From assembly GCA_035353175.1 (NCBI GenBank), contig DAOPZC010000086.1, positions 1 to 15,622 on the forward strand: DNA of 15,622 bases, written 5' to 3'. Origin of the DNA: DAOPZC01 sp035353175. Its GTDB lineage: Bacteria; Verrucomicrobiota; Kiritimatiellia; RFP12; UBA1067. The first letter of the stretch is position 1, and each line of letters opens with the position of its first letter. A program made the translations under genes and the position numbers. This document shows, in pieces, positions 1-8,848 of this stretch. Below the pieces are notes generated by a model that was given only the letters and a program-made list of their open reading frames with translations, was not told where the DNA came from and searched no databases.

Positions 1-64
1 AACCATGTGTCGCTTGTGCAACTCAGATCGTAGGAGTCAAGTGCCCAAGCATCTGAAGTTATAT

Positions 65-946
65 ATGAAAGCGTTGATCATAGTGGCTCCGACCGTGAGC
101 GCGGACACGCGCAACCTTCTGCGCGTGGCGGTCCGTAACAGCCTCGATTCGGCGGCGGAATCGTGTGAGATCCGCGAAATCCGGGCGGGCGAACCTATGG
201 CCGAGGCGGTCGCCCAGCGCATGGCCGGACAGGTGTCGTGCGTGGTGGCGGTCGGCGGCGACGGGACCGTCTCATCGGTGGCGCACGCGCTCGTGGGAAC
301 GGAGATCCCGCTCGGCATTGTGCCCGCCGGCACCGGCAATCTGGTGGCCCGCGAACTCGGCATCCCGCTCGATGTTACGGCGGCGGTCAAACTCATCGCG
401 GGGCCGCACCGCCTGCGTAAGATCGACGCGATGGAGATCGCGGGGCGCACGTATCTGCTCAATGCGGGCGTCGGTATCAACGCCGAGGTCATCGACCGCA
501 CGTCGCGCTTGGGGAAGAGCCTTTTCGGCCGTTCCGCCTATGTCGGTACGGCCGTCTGGAAGGTCCTGCAGGCCAAGCCGCAGAGGCTGGAGATCACGGT
601 CGACGGCGAGACTCGGACCTACGAGGCGACAGACGTGCTGATCTCGAACTGCGGGACGTTGGCGCGGGTGCTTCACCCCAACTGTCCGGATATCCGGGCG
701 GATGACGGGCAGGTGGACGTCTGCATCATCTGCATGAAGATGCCGCTCGAATATCCGTGGTACTATCTCCGGAAAAGCCTGTTTCCCGGGCACGTCAACC
801 GCATCATCCACGAGATGCCAGCCAAAAAGAGCGTGGTGGTGCGGAGCGATGCGACGATCTCCGTGCAGGCCGACGGCGACATCATCTGCACCACGCCGGT
901 CACGGTGACGGTGCAGCCGAACGCCGTGGCCGTGATGGTGCCTTAA
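65..946 (+). CDS. Diacylglycerol kinase family lipid kinase (YegS/BmrU-like)
   Basis: A 293-aa protein of the DAGK catalytic family, which phosphorylates a lipid or sphingoid hydroxyl using ATP at the cytoplasmic face of the membrane. Seen in sequence: the nucleotide-binding GGDGT motif at residues 64-68, the PAGTGN motif at 87-92 followed by LVARELGIP, and the family's LNAGVG segment near residue 130. The C-terminal beta-sandwich ends with an ADGD-type motif near residue 270. Length is normal for bacterial members (about 290-310 aa). I chose the ATG at 65 (MKALIIVAPT) because the family usually starts just before this first strand. An in-frame GTG at 41 sits 4 nt after an AGGAG and is a real alternative that would add eight residues. 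The exact lipid substrate cannot be read from sequence. The stop codon overlaps that of the convergent DUF4838 gene. Confidence 0.92.
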   Translation: MKALIIVAPTVSADTRNLLRVAVRNSLDSAAESCEIREIRAGEPMAEAVAQRMAGQVSCVVAVGGDGTVSSVAHALVGTEIPLGIVPAGTGNLVARELGIPLDVTAAVKLIAGPHRLRKIDAMEIAGRTYLLNAGVGINAEVIDRTSRLGKSLFGRSAYVGTAVWKVLQAKPQRLEITVDGETRTYEATDVLISNCGTLARVLHPNCPDIRADDGQVDVCIICMKMPLEYPWYYLRKSLFPGHVNRIIHEMPAKKSVVVRSDATISVQADGDIICTTPVTVTVQPNAVAVMVP

Positions 947-3246
947 TCGATGCGCGCGAGCTCGAGCTTGTCGATGTAAAGGGCTTTGATCGCGGAGGTG
1001 CCGTTTTGCTTGTCGAAACGCCCGGGGCCGATCCAGAAGTAGTGTGCGGCCTCCGGCACCCACTCGGCCACGTCGTACCACTGGTAGCCGTCGGCGACGC
1101 CGGAGGCCTTGCGGTCGCAGCCGCCGCACCCCTTCTTGTTTTTTGCGTCGTAGACGCCGGACCAGAACGCTTCGCCCTCTTTTCCCGGCTCCTTTTCGAC
1201 GCGCACCCGCATGCGGATACGGTATTTCTTGCCGGGGTCGAACGCCACTTTGCTGAAGGGCAGCGACGTGCACCATTCGTAATGCGTGTTGTAAAGCTTC
1301 ATGGCCGAGCCGTCTTCGGCCAGCGGATCGGCGACCGTGTCGCCCCAGGTGCCGCGGTTGCCGAGCGAGAGCACGGTGTCTTCGACGACGGCGCGGGCCT
1401 GAGGCGGCGGCAACGGCGGCGGGGTGGCGAGCGCTTTCCATTGGGCGATCGTCGTGTCGTGGCGCTCTGCGCCCTCGGAAATGCGGATGTTCTTGGCCTC
1501 GGCGAAGCGAGCGAGCAGTTCGGAAGCGAGGGCGCGCGTCTCGGGCTGGACCTCGTAGCGCCGGGGGTCCGCCGTGACCCACACTTTGATCTCCTCCTGC
1601 CGGGGCTGGCGCTGCAGGCGCACGTTGAGGACGGGAAGCCCCCCCATGCGCACGTTGTAGAGGTGCGCGGGCGAGTCCTTCACCGCGGCTTCGGCCTGCT
1701 GCCACAGGAGCGCGGCGCGCGCGTAGAACCCGTCGGGGATCTGGCTGCGACGCGGATCCTCGAAGATGCGCAGCGGGTGTGCCTCGGGGTCGCGGTAGAA
1801 GCTGTGCAGCGCGTCGAAGTAGGTGCGCACATACGGCGCGGCCGCGCCGTAGTAACCGGAGAAGAAGTCCTGCAACAGCGTCTCCTGCGGCAGGTCGGGG
1901 TTCCACATCCATTTGGCGAGCAGCCACGCCTTGAGTTCGGCGAAGTCGCCGTGGCGACCTTGGTACGCGCCCTGTTCGAAGAGGTAGTCCACGCGGTTCG
2001 TGCGGAAAAATTTCACGTTGTCCTGAAGGGCGAGGACGTTCGGGAAGGGTGAGATGTAGTCGCGGAAATTGGTGGTGTAGTCCCAGACGTAAAGGCGGTC
2101 GCAGATCGCGCCCCAGCCGCGGATGTCGTCGAGGAACGACCGGTTCTCCTTGAATGCGCTCTTGTCGATGGGAAATGCGAAATCGCACTCGATGGTGCAG
2201 AGGCAGGGCATCACGTTGTGGCGCGGGCGGAGGGTCTTCGGGGGTTTGCGCGTATACTGGTAGGCGAGCGTCTCGATGGCCGCGCGCGGGAACTCCTTCT
2301 CCACGGCTTCGGCCACTTTGTTCACGAAGGCGATCATCGTGCCCGCGTGCGACTCCTCGGCGTCGTCGAGGGCCTTGCACGTGGGGCAGGTGCAGAAATT
2401 GTACCAGTCGTTCTGGCTCACGCCGTAGAAGTCGGCGCCGGGATCTTTGCGGATGCGCGCGAGCACGTTTGAGGTGACGATGCGCAGGACGTCGGGATGG
2501 GTGAGGCAGAGCTGGGTGTGGTCTTTGATGCGCTTGCCGTTGATCTCGCTGAAGTACTCGGGGTGCGCGTCGAAGTACTGCTCCGGCGGACAGAGCGCGT
2601 TGAAGGTGTGGCAGCTGCCGAGCCCGCCGCCGAAGCGGTGCGAGTGGCCGCCGTGCTTGTCCGCGAGCCGCATGGCGTTGCCGTTGGCCTTGTTGCGCGC
2701 CGCGAGGTCGCCGTCGAACATGTCGAACCAGAACGGCTCGCGCAGGGCGAAAGCGGGCCTCTGCGTCTCGTCGAGCGCAGGGACGGCGAAAGCGTCGAGC
2801 GCGGGGATCACGCTGTGCCATGAGCTGTACCAGCGGCAGCCGCCGAAGCGTTCGAGCGTCTCATACACGCCGTACAGCGTGCCGCGCACGGGGCCGCCGA
2901 GGATGAGCAGGTGGGGCGGCTTTGTCACGATGCGGAAGCCGTCCATGCCCAGGGCCGAGAGGTCGGCGGGAGCGCCGAGCACCGCGTCGGTGTGGCGGGT
3001 TTGCCCGAGCAGAATTGCCCGGGCGGGCAGCGGCGCCTCGTCGGTGACGAGCGGAAGTTTCACGCCGGTCAGCTTTTCTGTGAATGTCTGGAACTCCTCC
3101 GCGGCGTAGACCTGCGAGGGCGAGGCTCCGGCGGCGCGCACGAGCGTGTAGGTGGCGGGCTGCCCGCGCGTGGCAAGTGTCAAGTCCTGCGCGGAGAGGA
3201 TGCACGGCAAGATCGCCGCGGCCAGAATACGGAAACGTCGTTTCAT
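943..3246 (-). CDS. Exported DUF4838 domain protein, glycoside-hydrolase-like
   Basis: A 767-aa protein with a signal peptide (MKRR, then a hydrophobic core, cleavage near Ala19-Gln20). Residues 22-150 resemble the alpha/beta N-terminal domain that precedes the barrel in GH20/GH67-type enzymes: a YAAEEFQTFTEKLTG strand-helix, then GGPVRGTLYGVYETLE. Residues about 170-470 are the DUF4838 region, with GVSQND at 275-280 followed by a C-x-C-x2-C cluster at 285-290. The last 160 residues (from about 600) look like a beta-rich, carbohydrate-binding-type module with many aromatic residues. Role is inferred: polysaccharide breakdown outside the cytoplasm; the family has no firmly assigned catalytic reaction that I know of. 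The ATG at 3246 is preceded by GGGGG at a 6-nt spacing. It is the only gene of its unit here, divergent from the flavoprotein gene and converging on the lipid kinase with overlapping stops. Confidence 0.87.
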   Translation of the reverse strand: MKRRFRILAAAILPCILSAQDLTLATRGQPATYTLVRAAGASPSQVYAAEEFQTFTEKLTGVKLPLVTDEAPLPARAILLGQTRHTDAVLGAPADLSALGMDGFRIVTKPPHLLILGGPVRGTLYGVYETLERFGGCRWYSSWHSVIPALDAFAVPALDETQRPAFALREPFWFDMFDGDLAARNKANGNAMRLADKHGGHSHRFGGGLGSCHTFNALCPPEQYFDAHPEYFSEINGKRIKDHTQLCLTHPDVLRIVTSNVLARIRKDPGADFYGVSQNDWYNFCTCPTCKALDDAEESHAGTMIAFVNKVAEAVEKEFPRAAIETLAYQYTRKPPKTLRPRHNVMPCLCTIECDFAFPIDKSAFKENRSFLDDIRGWGAICDRLYVWDYTTNFRDYISPFPNVLALQDNVKFFRTNRVDYLFEQGAYQGRHGDFAELKAWLLAKWMWNPDLPQETLLQDFFSGYYGAAAPYVRTYFDALHSFYRDPEAHPLRIFEDPRRSQIPDGFYARAALLWQQAEAAVKDSPAHLYNVRMGGLPVLNVRLQRQPRQEEIKVWVTADPRRYEVQPETRALASELLARFAEAKNIRISEGAERHDTTIAQWKALATPPPLPPPQARAVVEDTVLSLGNRGTWGDTVADPLAEDGSAMKLYNTHYEWCTSLPFSKVAFDPGKKYRIRMRVRVEKEPGKEGEAFWSGVYDAKNKKGCGGCDRKASGVADGYQWYDVAEWVPEAAHYFWIGPGRFDKQNGTSAIKALYIDKLELARID

Positions 3247-3315
3247 ATCGAACCCCCATGTAAGTTAAACTGTATCTAACCAAAACGCGTGTGGAATGGA
3301 AATCACAAAAACCGG

Positions 3316-3344
3316 TTGATCGGCAGACGCGGGCATGCTACTGT
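3316..3344 (+). promoter_or_regulatory. Possible sigma-70 type extended -10 promoter for the flavoprotein gene
   Basis: In the 135-bp divergent intergenic region, TTGATC (3316-3321) and TACTGT (3339-3344) are 17 bp apart, and the second is preceded by TGC, as in extended -10 promoters. A start near 3351 would give a leader of about 30 nt before the ATG at 3382. The -10 matches consensus at only three positions, so this is a weak call. I found no equally good promoter for the opposite gene. Confidence 0.3.
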
Positions 3345-3381
3345 TCGAAGAGCATTGATGCTGACCGTGGAGGCTTCCATT

Positions 3382-5016
3382 ATGAAGATCGTGATCGTCG
3401 GTGGCGTGGCGGGCGGCGCGAGCGCGGCGGCGCGGCTGCGGCGCTTGGATGAGCAGGCGGAGATCGTGCTGTTCGAGCGCGGCGAGAACGTGTCGTTCGC
3501 CAACTGCGGCTTGCCCTACCATGTGGGCGGCGTGATCGCCGAGCGGGACGATTTGCTGGTGATGCCGCCCGCACGCTTCAAGGGACGGCTGGCGGTCGAT
3601 CTGAGGATCCGCCACGAGGTGGTGTCGATCGACCGGGCCGCGCACGTCGTGCGGTATGTGAATCTGGCGACCGGTGAAACCGGAAGCGAGACGTACGACA
3701 AGCTTTTGCTGGCGACCGGTTCCACGCCGTTGCGTCCGCCGCTGCCGGGGATCCATGACCCCGACGTCTTGCCGCTTTGGACCATGGGCGACATGGATGC
3801 GATCAAGGCGCGGGCCGAAGGCGAGACGCGGCGCGCGGTCGTGGTCGGCGGCGGTTTCATCGGGCTGGAGGCGGCGGAGAATCTGCGCCACCGCGGCGTG
3901 GCGGTGACGCTGGTGGAGCTGCTGCCTCAGGTCTTGCCGACGCTCGACGCGGAGCTGGCGACACTGCTGCACGAGGAGCTGGAGCAGAACGGCGTCGCGC
4001 TGCGGCTCGGGGCTGCGGTGGAAGGATTCGAACGCACCGACAAGAATCGCCTGATCGTGCGGCTGCGCGGCGGCGAAGCCGTTGAAACGGATCTGGTCGT
4101 GCTCTCGATCGGCGTGCGGCCGAACGCCGAGCTGGCGAAGGCCGCGGGCTTGCGGACCGGCGACCGCGGCGGCATTGTGACGGACGGAACGATGCGGACG
4201 GACGACCCCGATATCTATGCGGTGGGCGACGCGGTCCAGGTGACCGACCCGGTCCTCGGCGTGCCGACGCAGATCCCGCTGGCAGGGCCGGCCAACAAGC
4301 AGGGCCGCCTGGCGGCGGAGGCGATGACCGGCGTCCCCGTCGCGCCTTACCGCGGCACGTGGGGCACGGCCATCGTCAAAATCTTCGGACTCGCCGCCGC
4401 GAGCGTCGGCGCTTCCGAGAAGGTGCTGAAACGCGCGGGCGTCGCGTTCGAGAAGATCTACCTCCACCCCTTCTCCCACGCGACATATTATCCCGGTGCG
4501 CAGATGATGCACCTCAAGCTGCTGTTCACGCGCGAGGGCCGTATCCTCGGCGCGCAGATTGTGGGGCGCGACGGCGTGGACAAGCGCATCGACGTGGTTG
4601 CGACGGCCATGCAGGCGGGGCTGACGGTGACGGATCTCGCGCGGCTGGAGCTGGCTTATGCGCCGCCCTACGGGTCCGCGAAGGACCCCGTGAACTTTGC
4701 CGGCTTTGTGGCGGAGAACGTGCTGACGGGCAAAAGCCGTCTGGCTTATCCGGACGCGTTGCCGGAGGGCGCGTGCCTTTTGGACGTGCGCGAGCCTGCC
4801 GAGTGCGAGCGCGGAACCCTGCCGGGCGCGCTGACCATTCCGCTGGGCCAGCTGCGCAAGCGCTTGGACGAGCTGCCGCGCGGCCGGCCGATCGTGGCGT
4901 ATTGCGCGGTCGGGCTGCGCGGTTATCTGGCGGAGCGGATCTTGCGGCAGAACGGCTTCGATGTCCGGAACCTGTCGGGCGGGTTCACGACGTGGCGTCA
5001 GTTCCAGTCGATTTGA
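3382..5016 (+). CDS. CoA-disulfide / polysulfide reductase-type FAD-dependent oxidoreductase with rhodanese domain
   Basis: A 544-aa pyridine nucleotide-disulfide oxidoreductase. The N-terminal FAD Rossmann motif is at residues 4-17 (VIVGGVAGGASAAA). The single redox cysteine lies in SFANCGLPY (Cys42), matching the CoADR class in which this Cys forms a mixed disulfide with CoA. The NAD(P)H-binding motif VVVGGGFIGLEAAE lies near residue 155, and a dimerisation domain with HPFSHATYYPGA near residue 365. Residues about 450-544 are a rhodanese domain with LLDVREPAE and active-site Cys508 in YCAVGLRGY. This architecture is that of NAD(P)H-dependent persulfide/polysulfide and CoA-disulfide reductases; the physiological substrate (CoA disulfide, persulfide or polysulfide) is inference. 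Start: GGAGG at 3369-3373, 8 nt before the ATG; the longer ORF upstream has no better start. It ends 3 bp before the stop of convergent mnmA. Confidence 0.93.
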   Translation: MKIVIVGGVAGGASAAARLRRLDEQAEIVLFERGENVSFANCGLPYHVGGVIAERDDLLVMPPARFKGRLAVDLRIRHEVVSIDRAAHVVRYVNLATGETGSETYDKLLLATGSTPLRPPLPGIHDPDVLPLWTMGDMDAIKARAEGETRRAVVVGGGFIGLEAAENLRHRGVAVTLVELLPQVLPTLDAELATLLHEELEQNGVALRLGAAVEGFERTDKNRLIVRLRGGEAVETDLVVLSIGVRPNAELAKAAGLRTGDRGGIVTDGTMRTDDPDIYAVGDAVQVTDPVLGVPTQIPLAGPANKQGRLAAEAMTGVPVAPYRGTWGTAIVKIFGLAAASVGASEKVLKRAGVAFEKIYLHPFSHATYYPGAQMMHLKLLFTREGRILGAQIVGRDGVDKRIDVVATAMQAGLTVTDLARLELAYAPPYGSAKDPVNFAGFVAENVLTGKSRLAYPDALPEGACLLDVREPAECERGTLPGALTIPLGQLRKRLDELPRGRPIVAYCAVGLRGYLAERILRQNGFDVRNLSGGFTTWRQFQSI

Positions 5017-5019
5017 ACG

Positions 5020-6099
5020 TCAGCGCACGATGCTTCCTCCGCCCAGCACCAGGTCGCCGTCGTAGAGCACGAGCGACTGGCCGGGCGTGACGCCGAAGAC
5101 GGGCTCGTCGAAACGGACCCTCACCGTCCGTTCCCCGTCCTCCACGGCTTCAAGCGTGGCGGTCACGGCTTTCTGGCGGTAGCGCACCTGGGCCGCCATG
5201 CGCGCGCCGACGGCCAGCGGTTCGCGGTGCCAGCAGAAATTCTCCGCATGGCAGGTCGGTGCGCAGGCGGCTTCGGGGCGGCCGCTGACAATGATCGTGC
5301 CGGTGGCGGGGTTGATCGCGATGATCTTCACGCGTGCGCCGGTGGCGAACCCCATGCCGCGCCGCTGCCCGATCGTGTATTGGTGGATGCCGGCGTGGCG
5401 TCCCAAGACCTTGCCGTCCTCGTCGACGAACACGCCGGGGATGGCGCGCCCATGGAACTGCTGGCGCAGCTGCTCGGCAAAATGGCCGTCCGGCCCCGCG
5501 AAACAGATGTCCTGGCTTTCGGCGCTTTTGGCGTTCACGAGTCCGTGCGCCGCGGCGATCGCGCGGACATCGGGTTTGGCCAATCCGCCCAGCGGGAAGC
5601 GCACGTGGCGCAGGGTCTCCGGCGAGACGGCGTGCAGGAAATAGGTCTGGTCTTTATTGGGATCGAGGCCGCGCCGCAGCAGCGGCCGGCCCTGCGCGTC
5701 GAATGCCAGCCGCGCGTAGTGTCCCGTGGCCACGAGGCTGGCGCCGAGGGCTTGGGCGACGGTCAGCATTTCGCCGAATTTCATGGACGCGTTGCAGAGC
5801 ACGCAGGGGTTGGGCGTCGCGCCGCGCTCGAAGGCGTCCCAGCAGGGGCGCATCACGGTCGACTCGAAGCGAGCGCGGCAATCGGCCACTTCGTGCCGGA
5901 TGCCCAGCTGCGCAGCCACCGCACCGGCCTGGGCCACGGCCGCCTCGTCCCCGCACGCTTTCATGCGCAAGGTGACGGCGATGACCTCATGGCCCTGCTC
6001 TTGGAGAAGCAGGGCGGCCACGGCGGAATCGATGCCGCCAGAAAGGCCGACCGCGATGCGGGGCCGGACGTTCGGTTTTTCGTGTTCAAGGCTGGTCAT
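5020..6099 (-). CDS. mnmA: tRNA-specific 2-thiouridylase MnmA
   Basis: A 359-aa enzyme that thiolates U34 of Lys, Glu and Gln tRNAs, using ATP to adenylate the uridine and a persulfide sulfur delivered by a relay. Seen: the PP-loop SGGIDS at residues 20-25, catalytic Cys102 in NPCVLCN, ATGHYAR at 124-130, DPNKDQTYFL at 146-155, and the second catalytic cysteine Cys199 in SQDICF. These cysteines fall at the same numbers as in E. coli MnmA. The YTIGQRRGMG motif of the central domain follows. One difference is NPCVLCN where many homologues have NPDxLCN, an extra Cys three residues before the catalytic one. The ATG at 6099 has no clear ribosome-binding site, but lies 18 bp after the upstream stop, so translational coupling is likely. 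It is last in the minus-strand gene row. Confidence 0.97.
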   Translation of the reverse strand: MTSLEHEKPNVRPRIAVGLSGGIDSAVAALLLQEQGHEVIAVTLRMKACGDEAAVAQAGAVAAQLGIRHEVADCRARFESTVMRPCWDAFERGATPNPCVLCNASMKFGEMLTVAQALGASLVATGHYARLAFDAQGRPLLRRGLDPNKDQTYFLHAVSPETLRHVRFPLGGLAKPDVRAIAAAHGLVNAKSAESQDICFAGPDGHFAEQLRQQFHGRAIPGVFVDEDGKVLGRHAGIHQYTIGQRRGMGFATGARVKIIAINPATGTIIVSGRPEAACAPTCHAENFCWHREPLAVGARMAAQVRYRQKAVTATLEAVEDGERTVRVRFDEPVFGVTPGQSLVLYDGDLVLGGGSIVR

Positions 6100-6117
6100 A
6101 GCTGATAGGTCAACAGT

Positions 6118-8811
6118 TTATCCCATGGCGCGCCGCGCCACAATGACTTGCTGTTCGGGGGCGTTGGCCACGAGCCACAAGCCGTCAGGCTCGATCTCGT
6201 CCGCTCGCGCCACGTGCAGGACCGCAGCGACCGCCTTGGGCAGTTTCGGCACCAGCTTGGACAGCTGGTTCGTCGCGGCCTCGATCCGCGCCGTGTCGAG
6301 CCGATTCCCTTGGCGCTCTGGAAAAAGCGCGAAGTAAATCATGTTCATCTCCACCAGCTCGCCGAAGAAGTGTGTGCCCAGCGAGATGTCGGGCGTCAGG
6401 AACGCGTGCATCTGCGCCAATTCGCACAGGGCCGAGACGTGGTTGATCTCCGAGAAACCCACCGGCACGCCGAGTGACGCCATGTGCGTGCCCCAGCGGC
6501 CCGGCCCCACCGCCAGCACGGTGCCGCCCCGCTTGCCGAGCGCGCGGTTGATTTCGCCGATGGCCCGCGCGACCGCGTGGCGCGTGTTCTCCGGCAAAGC
6601 CCCGTACAGCTCCGGATGCACGAACAGGATCCAGTCCAGACGCGTGACGCGGCTATGTCCCACCACGGCACCTTTAGTCGTCAGCAGCGCTTCTTCGGAA
6701 CTCATGCCCAGCTTCGGGACGTTGGGGTTATGCGTGCCCTGCACCTGAAGCGGGCGGCATTGGAGCAGGTTGATCCGATACGTCTGTTCATCGAGGAAGT
6801 TGACGGCAAACTCGACGTCCACCGGTCGCTTATAGGCCGTTTCCAACGTCTTGAGAAGCTGCCGCATGTCGGTGATGAAACCGGTTTCGGTCAGGAGCCT
6901 GTCGAAGGTCAGGATGCGGTGGACGTGGCCCTCTCGCTGCGCCTGCTCGTCGAGCGAGGTGAACAGGTCGATGGGCACCTCGCATGCGTCGTCGAGCAGA
7001 TCGTCGAAATATCCCGAGCGCAGCGCGTCCGCTTCGAGGTCGATGAAGTCGACTTTCCGTTGGGAGTGGCGGCAGACTTCCTCGAAGTCAGGCTCGGGGC
7101 GGCGCAAGGGCGCGTTGAGCGCCACCACGCGCGTGTAGTCGTCGTCGACGCGGTCGACCGCGCGCGTGCCGAGCCCGTAGACCAGGCGCACGACGCCCGC
7201 GCGCGGGTCGATCTCCTTGCTCCAGACGAAGGGATTGTAGGAGAAGCCCACGCCCGCGAGGTGCGGATAGAAGGTGCGGCTCTGGAGGACGCCCGTCACG
7301 CGCATCACCAGCAACGCCATCTGCTCGTCGCGCTCCAGCAGCTTGTGCCGCGCGCGGTAGTTGAGCGCCTCGCGGCTCATCGTGCTGGCGTAGACGGTGC
7401 GGACCGCCTCCAGAAACGCGGTCAGGCGCGTCTCGCGCGTGCCTTGGTTGGCGCAGAACACGCTCGCGTATTTGCCGGCGAAGGCGTTGCCGTAATTGTC
7501 CTCCAGCAGCGAGCTGGAGCGCACGATCACGGGGTATTGCCCGAAATAGTCCAGCATCTCCTCGAACTGGCGCAGCACGTAATCCGGGAAGTTGCCGGCC
7601 AAGATTTTGGCGTGCGCCTCGTCGACGCCCTCCAGAAAGGTTTCGGGCGAGTGTTGTTTCTCGCGGTAGGGCCAGAGGCCGTTGCGCACGAGAAAGGTGT
7701 AGAAAACGTCCGCGCCGATGTAGAACGAATCGTGCGGTTCCAGCTTGGCCTCCACCTCCGCCGCTTCGGCGGCCACGATTTTGCGGGAGACCAGCAGTCC
7801 GACGGTCTTGCCGCCGATCAGGCCGGTGCCCACCATGCGGTTGCGGATGTCCAGCAGGTCGGCGATGGTCAGGTACTTCTTCACCAGCGGCATGATCGCG
7901 TCGTCGCGCGTGACCACCATGCGCACGAGCTGCCGCCACACGGCCTGCCGGTCTTTTGCGGTGTAGACGAGGCCAACGGATTCCGGGTTTGAGACCATCT
8001 CTTCCGCGCGGCGCAACACGTCTTCGCCGTACATTTCGTCCGTGGCCCAGTCCGGGCCCGCGTTGGAGAGCACGGCGGCGATCACCGCGCTCGACCGCAC
8101 CACCTCAAAAACGTCATGCGTTTTCCAGACATGCAGCAAGTGGAGGGTCGACGTGTAGCGGAACTGCGTCTTGACCGGCCGGACATAGAGCCCGGCGTCG
8201 GCGTGGAAGACGTCGAGAAACAGTTGGGTCGTGGACTGCACCGGCTCGGTCGCGTGTCGCGAGTGGTGGCGCCGCAGCAGGCCGAAGTAGGCGATCGTCT
8301 CCAGCCGGTAGAGATACGGGCAGGTCAGCATGAAGAAATTGCCGAGCATGGCGTCGGAGTACCAGTCGGTCGCCAAGTCGGAGAGACAGTCAAACACGTA
8401 GTAAGCGCCCAACCCCGCGTCGCCGATGACGTGGTGGATGCGGTGGATGAAAACCTCGAACCCGTCTTCGGGATTGAGCGCGTGCCGCTCGCACGGGAAG
8501 TCGTCCGGCAGCAGCGGCGCGTGGCGCGCGAAGCGGAAATAGACCAGCCGGCGGCGGTCCCGCACCGCCGCCTGGACGTACGGCGTCACGAAAGCGCGGT
8601 AGTCTTGGATGCGGTCTACGTGCCAGACGATGTTGTCGCCCGCCAGAATGCCGCCGAGCGCGTTGTCGAGCGACGGCAGGCCGGTCGTGTCGACCGGATC
8701 GTTGTGGTCGCGTATGCCCCGCAGGGCCCGTCCGCTTCCCTGCGCTCCGGGGTCTGCGGGGGTGTTCTGTCCGTCTGCCGGTCGGCGTTGGCCGCCTCGT
8801 TTTTCGCGCAT
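6118..8811 (-). CDS. PEP/pyruvate-binding (PPDK N-terminal) protein with degenerate KaiC-like N-terminal domain
   Basis: An 897-aa multidomain protein. Residues about 40-235 look like a KaiC/RAD55-type RecA fold: TGLPSLDNALGG at 43-54 is the usual opening, and YYVFDCLSDL at 137-146 occupies the Walker B place, but the P-loop is absent (residues 60-70 read NIVWHVDRIQD instead of GxxxxGKT). Residues about 328-720 are a PEP-synthase/PPDK ATP-grasp domain: LIGGKTVGLL at 331-340, VIVRSSSLLEDNYGNAFAG from 428, and LLQCRPLQ at the end. The phosphohistidine swivelling domain and the PEP-binding barrel are missing, so it cannot be a complete PEP synthase. The C-terminal 180 residues carry GPGRWG and GTHFFGELV motifs. 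Biochemical role unknown. Start: AAAGGAGG lies 8 nt before the ATG at 8811. The ORF can be read back to 8934, but that would overlap the GH43 gene and the terminator. Confidence 0.86.
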   Translation of the reverse strand: MREKRGGQRRPADGQNTPADPGAQGSGRALRGIRDHNDPVDTTGLPSLDNALGGILAGDNIVWHVDRIQDYRAFVTPYVQAAVRDRRRLVYFRFARHAPLLPDDFPCERHALNPEDGFEVFIHRIHHVIGDAGLGAYYVFDCLSDLATDWYSDAMLGNFFMLTCPYLYRLETIAYFGLLRRHHSRHATEPVQSTTQLFLDVFHADAGLYVRPVKTQFRYTSTLHLLHVWKTHDVFEVVRSSAVIAAVLSNAGPDWATDEMYGEDVLRRAEEMVSNPESVGLVYTAKDRQAVWRQLVRMVVTRDDAIMPLVKKYLTIADLLDIRNRMVGTGLIGGKTVGLLVSRKIVAAEAAEVEAKLEPHDSFYIGADVFYTFLVRNGLWPYREKQHSPETFLEGVDEAHAKILAGNFPDYVLRQFEEMLDYFGQYPVIVRSSSLLEDNYGNAFAGKYASVFCANQGTRETRLTAFLEAVRTVYASTMSREALNYRARHKLLERDEQMALLVMRVTGVLQSRTFYPHLAGVGFSYNPFVWSKEIDPRAGVVRLVYGLGTRAVDRVDDDYTRVVALNAPLRRPEPDFEEVCRHSQRKVDFIDLEADALRSGYFDDLLDDACEVPIDLFTSLDEQAQREGHVHRILTFDRLLTETGFITDMRQLLKTLETAYKRPVDVEFAVNFLDEQTYRINLLQCRPLQVQGTHNPNVPKLGMSSEEALLTTKGAVVGHSRVTRLDWILFVHPELYGALPENTRHAVARAIGEINRALGKRGGTVLAVGPGRWGTHMASLGVPVGFSEINHVSALCELAQMHAFLTPDISLGTHFFGELVEMNMIYFALFPERQGNRLDTARIEAATNQLSKLVPKLPKAVAAVLHVARADEIEPDGLWLVANAPEQQVIVARRAMG

Positions 8812-8848
8812 CGTCGAGCCCTCCTTTCCAGGAACCGATGAGGATGAA

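Noticed and set aside
272..2821. 849-aa minus-strand open frame
   Set aside because: It runs across the lipid kinase and in another frame of the DUF4838 gene. Its product is Arg/Pro/His-rich, typical of an out-of-frame reading of GC-rich DNA, and shows no motif.
3265..4512. 415-aa minus-strand open frame
   Set aside because: It lies antisense to the well-supported flavoprotein gene, has low-complexity His/Arg/Gln-rich composition and no recognisable domain.
6484..7992. 502-aa plus-strand open frame
   Set aside because: It is antisense to the PEP-binding fusion gene; long antisense frames are expected at this GC content and codon bias.
6118..8811. Complete PEP synthase or pyruvate phosphate dikinase
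   Set aside because: There is no phosphohistidine signature and no PEP-binding barrel, and the N-terminus carries an unrelated KaiC-like domain.
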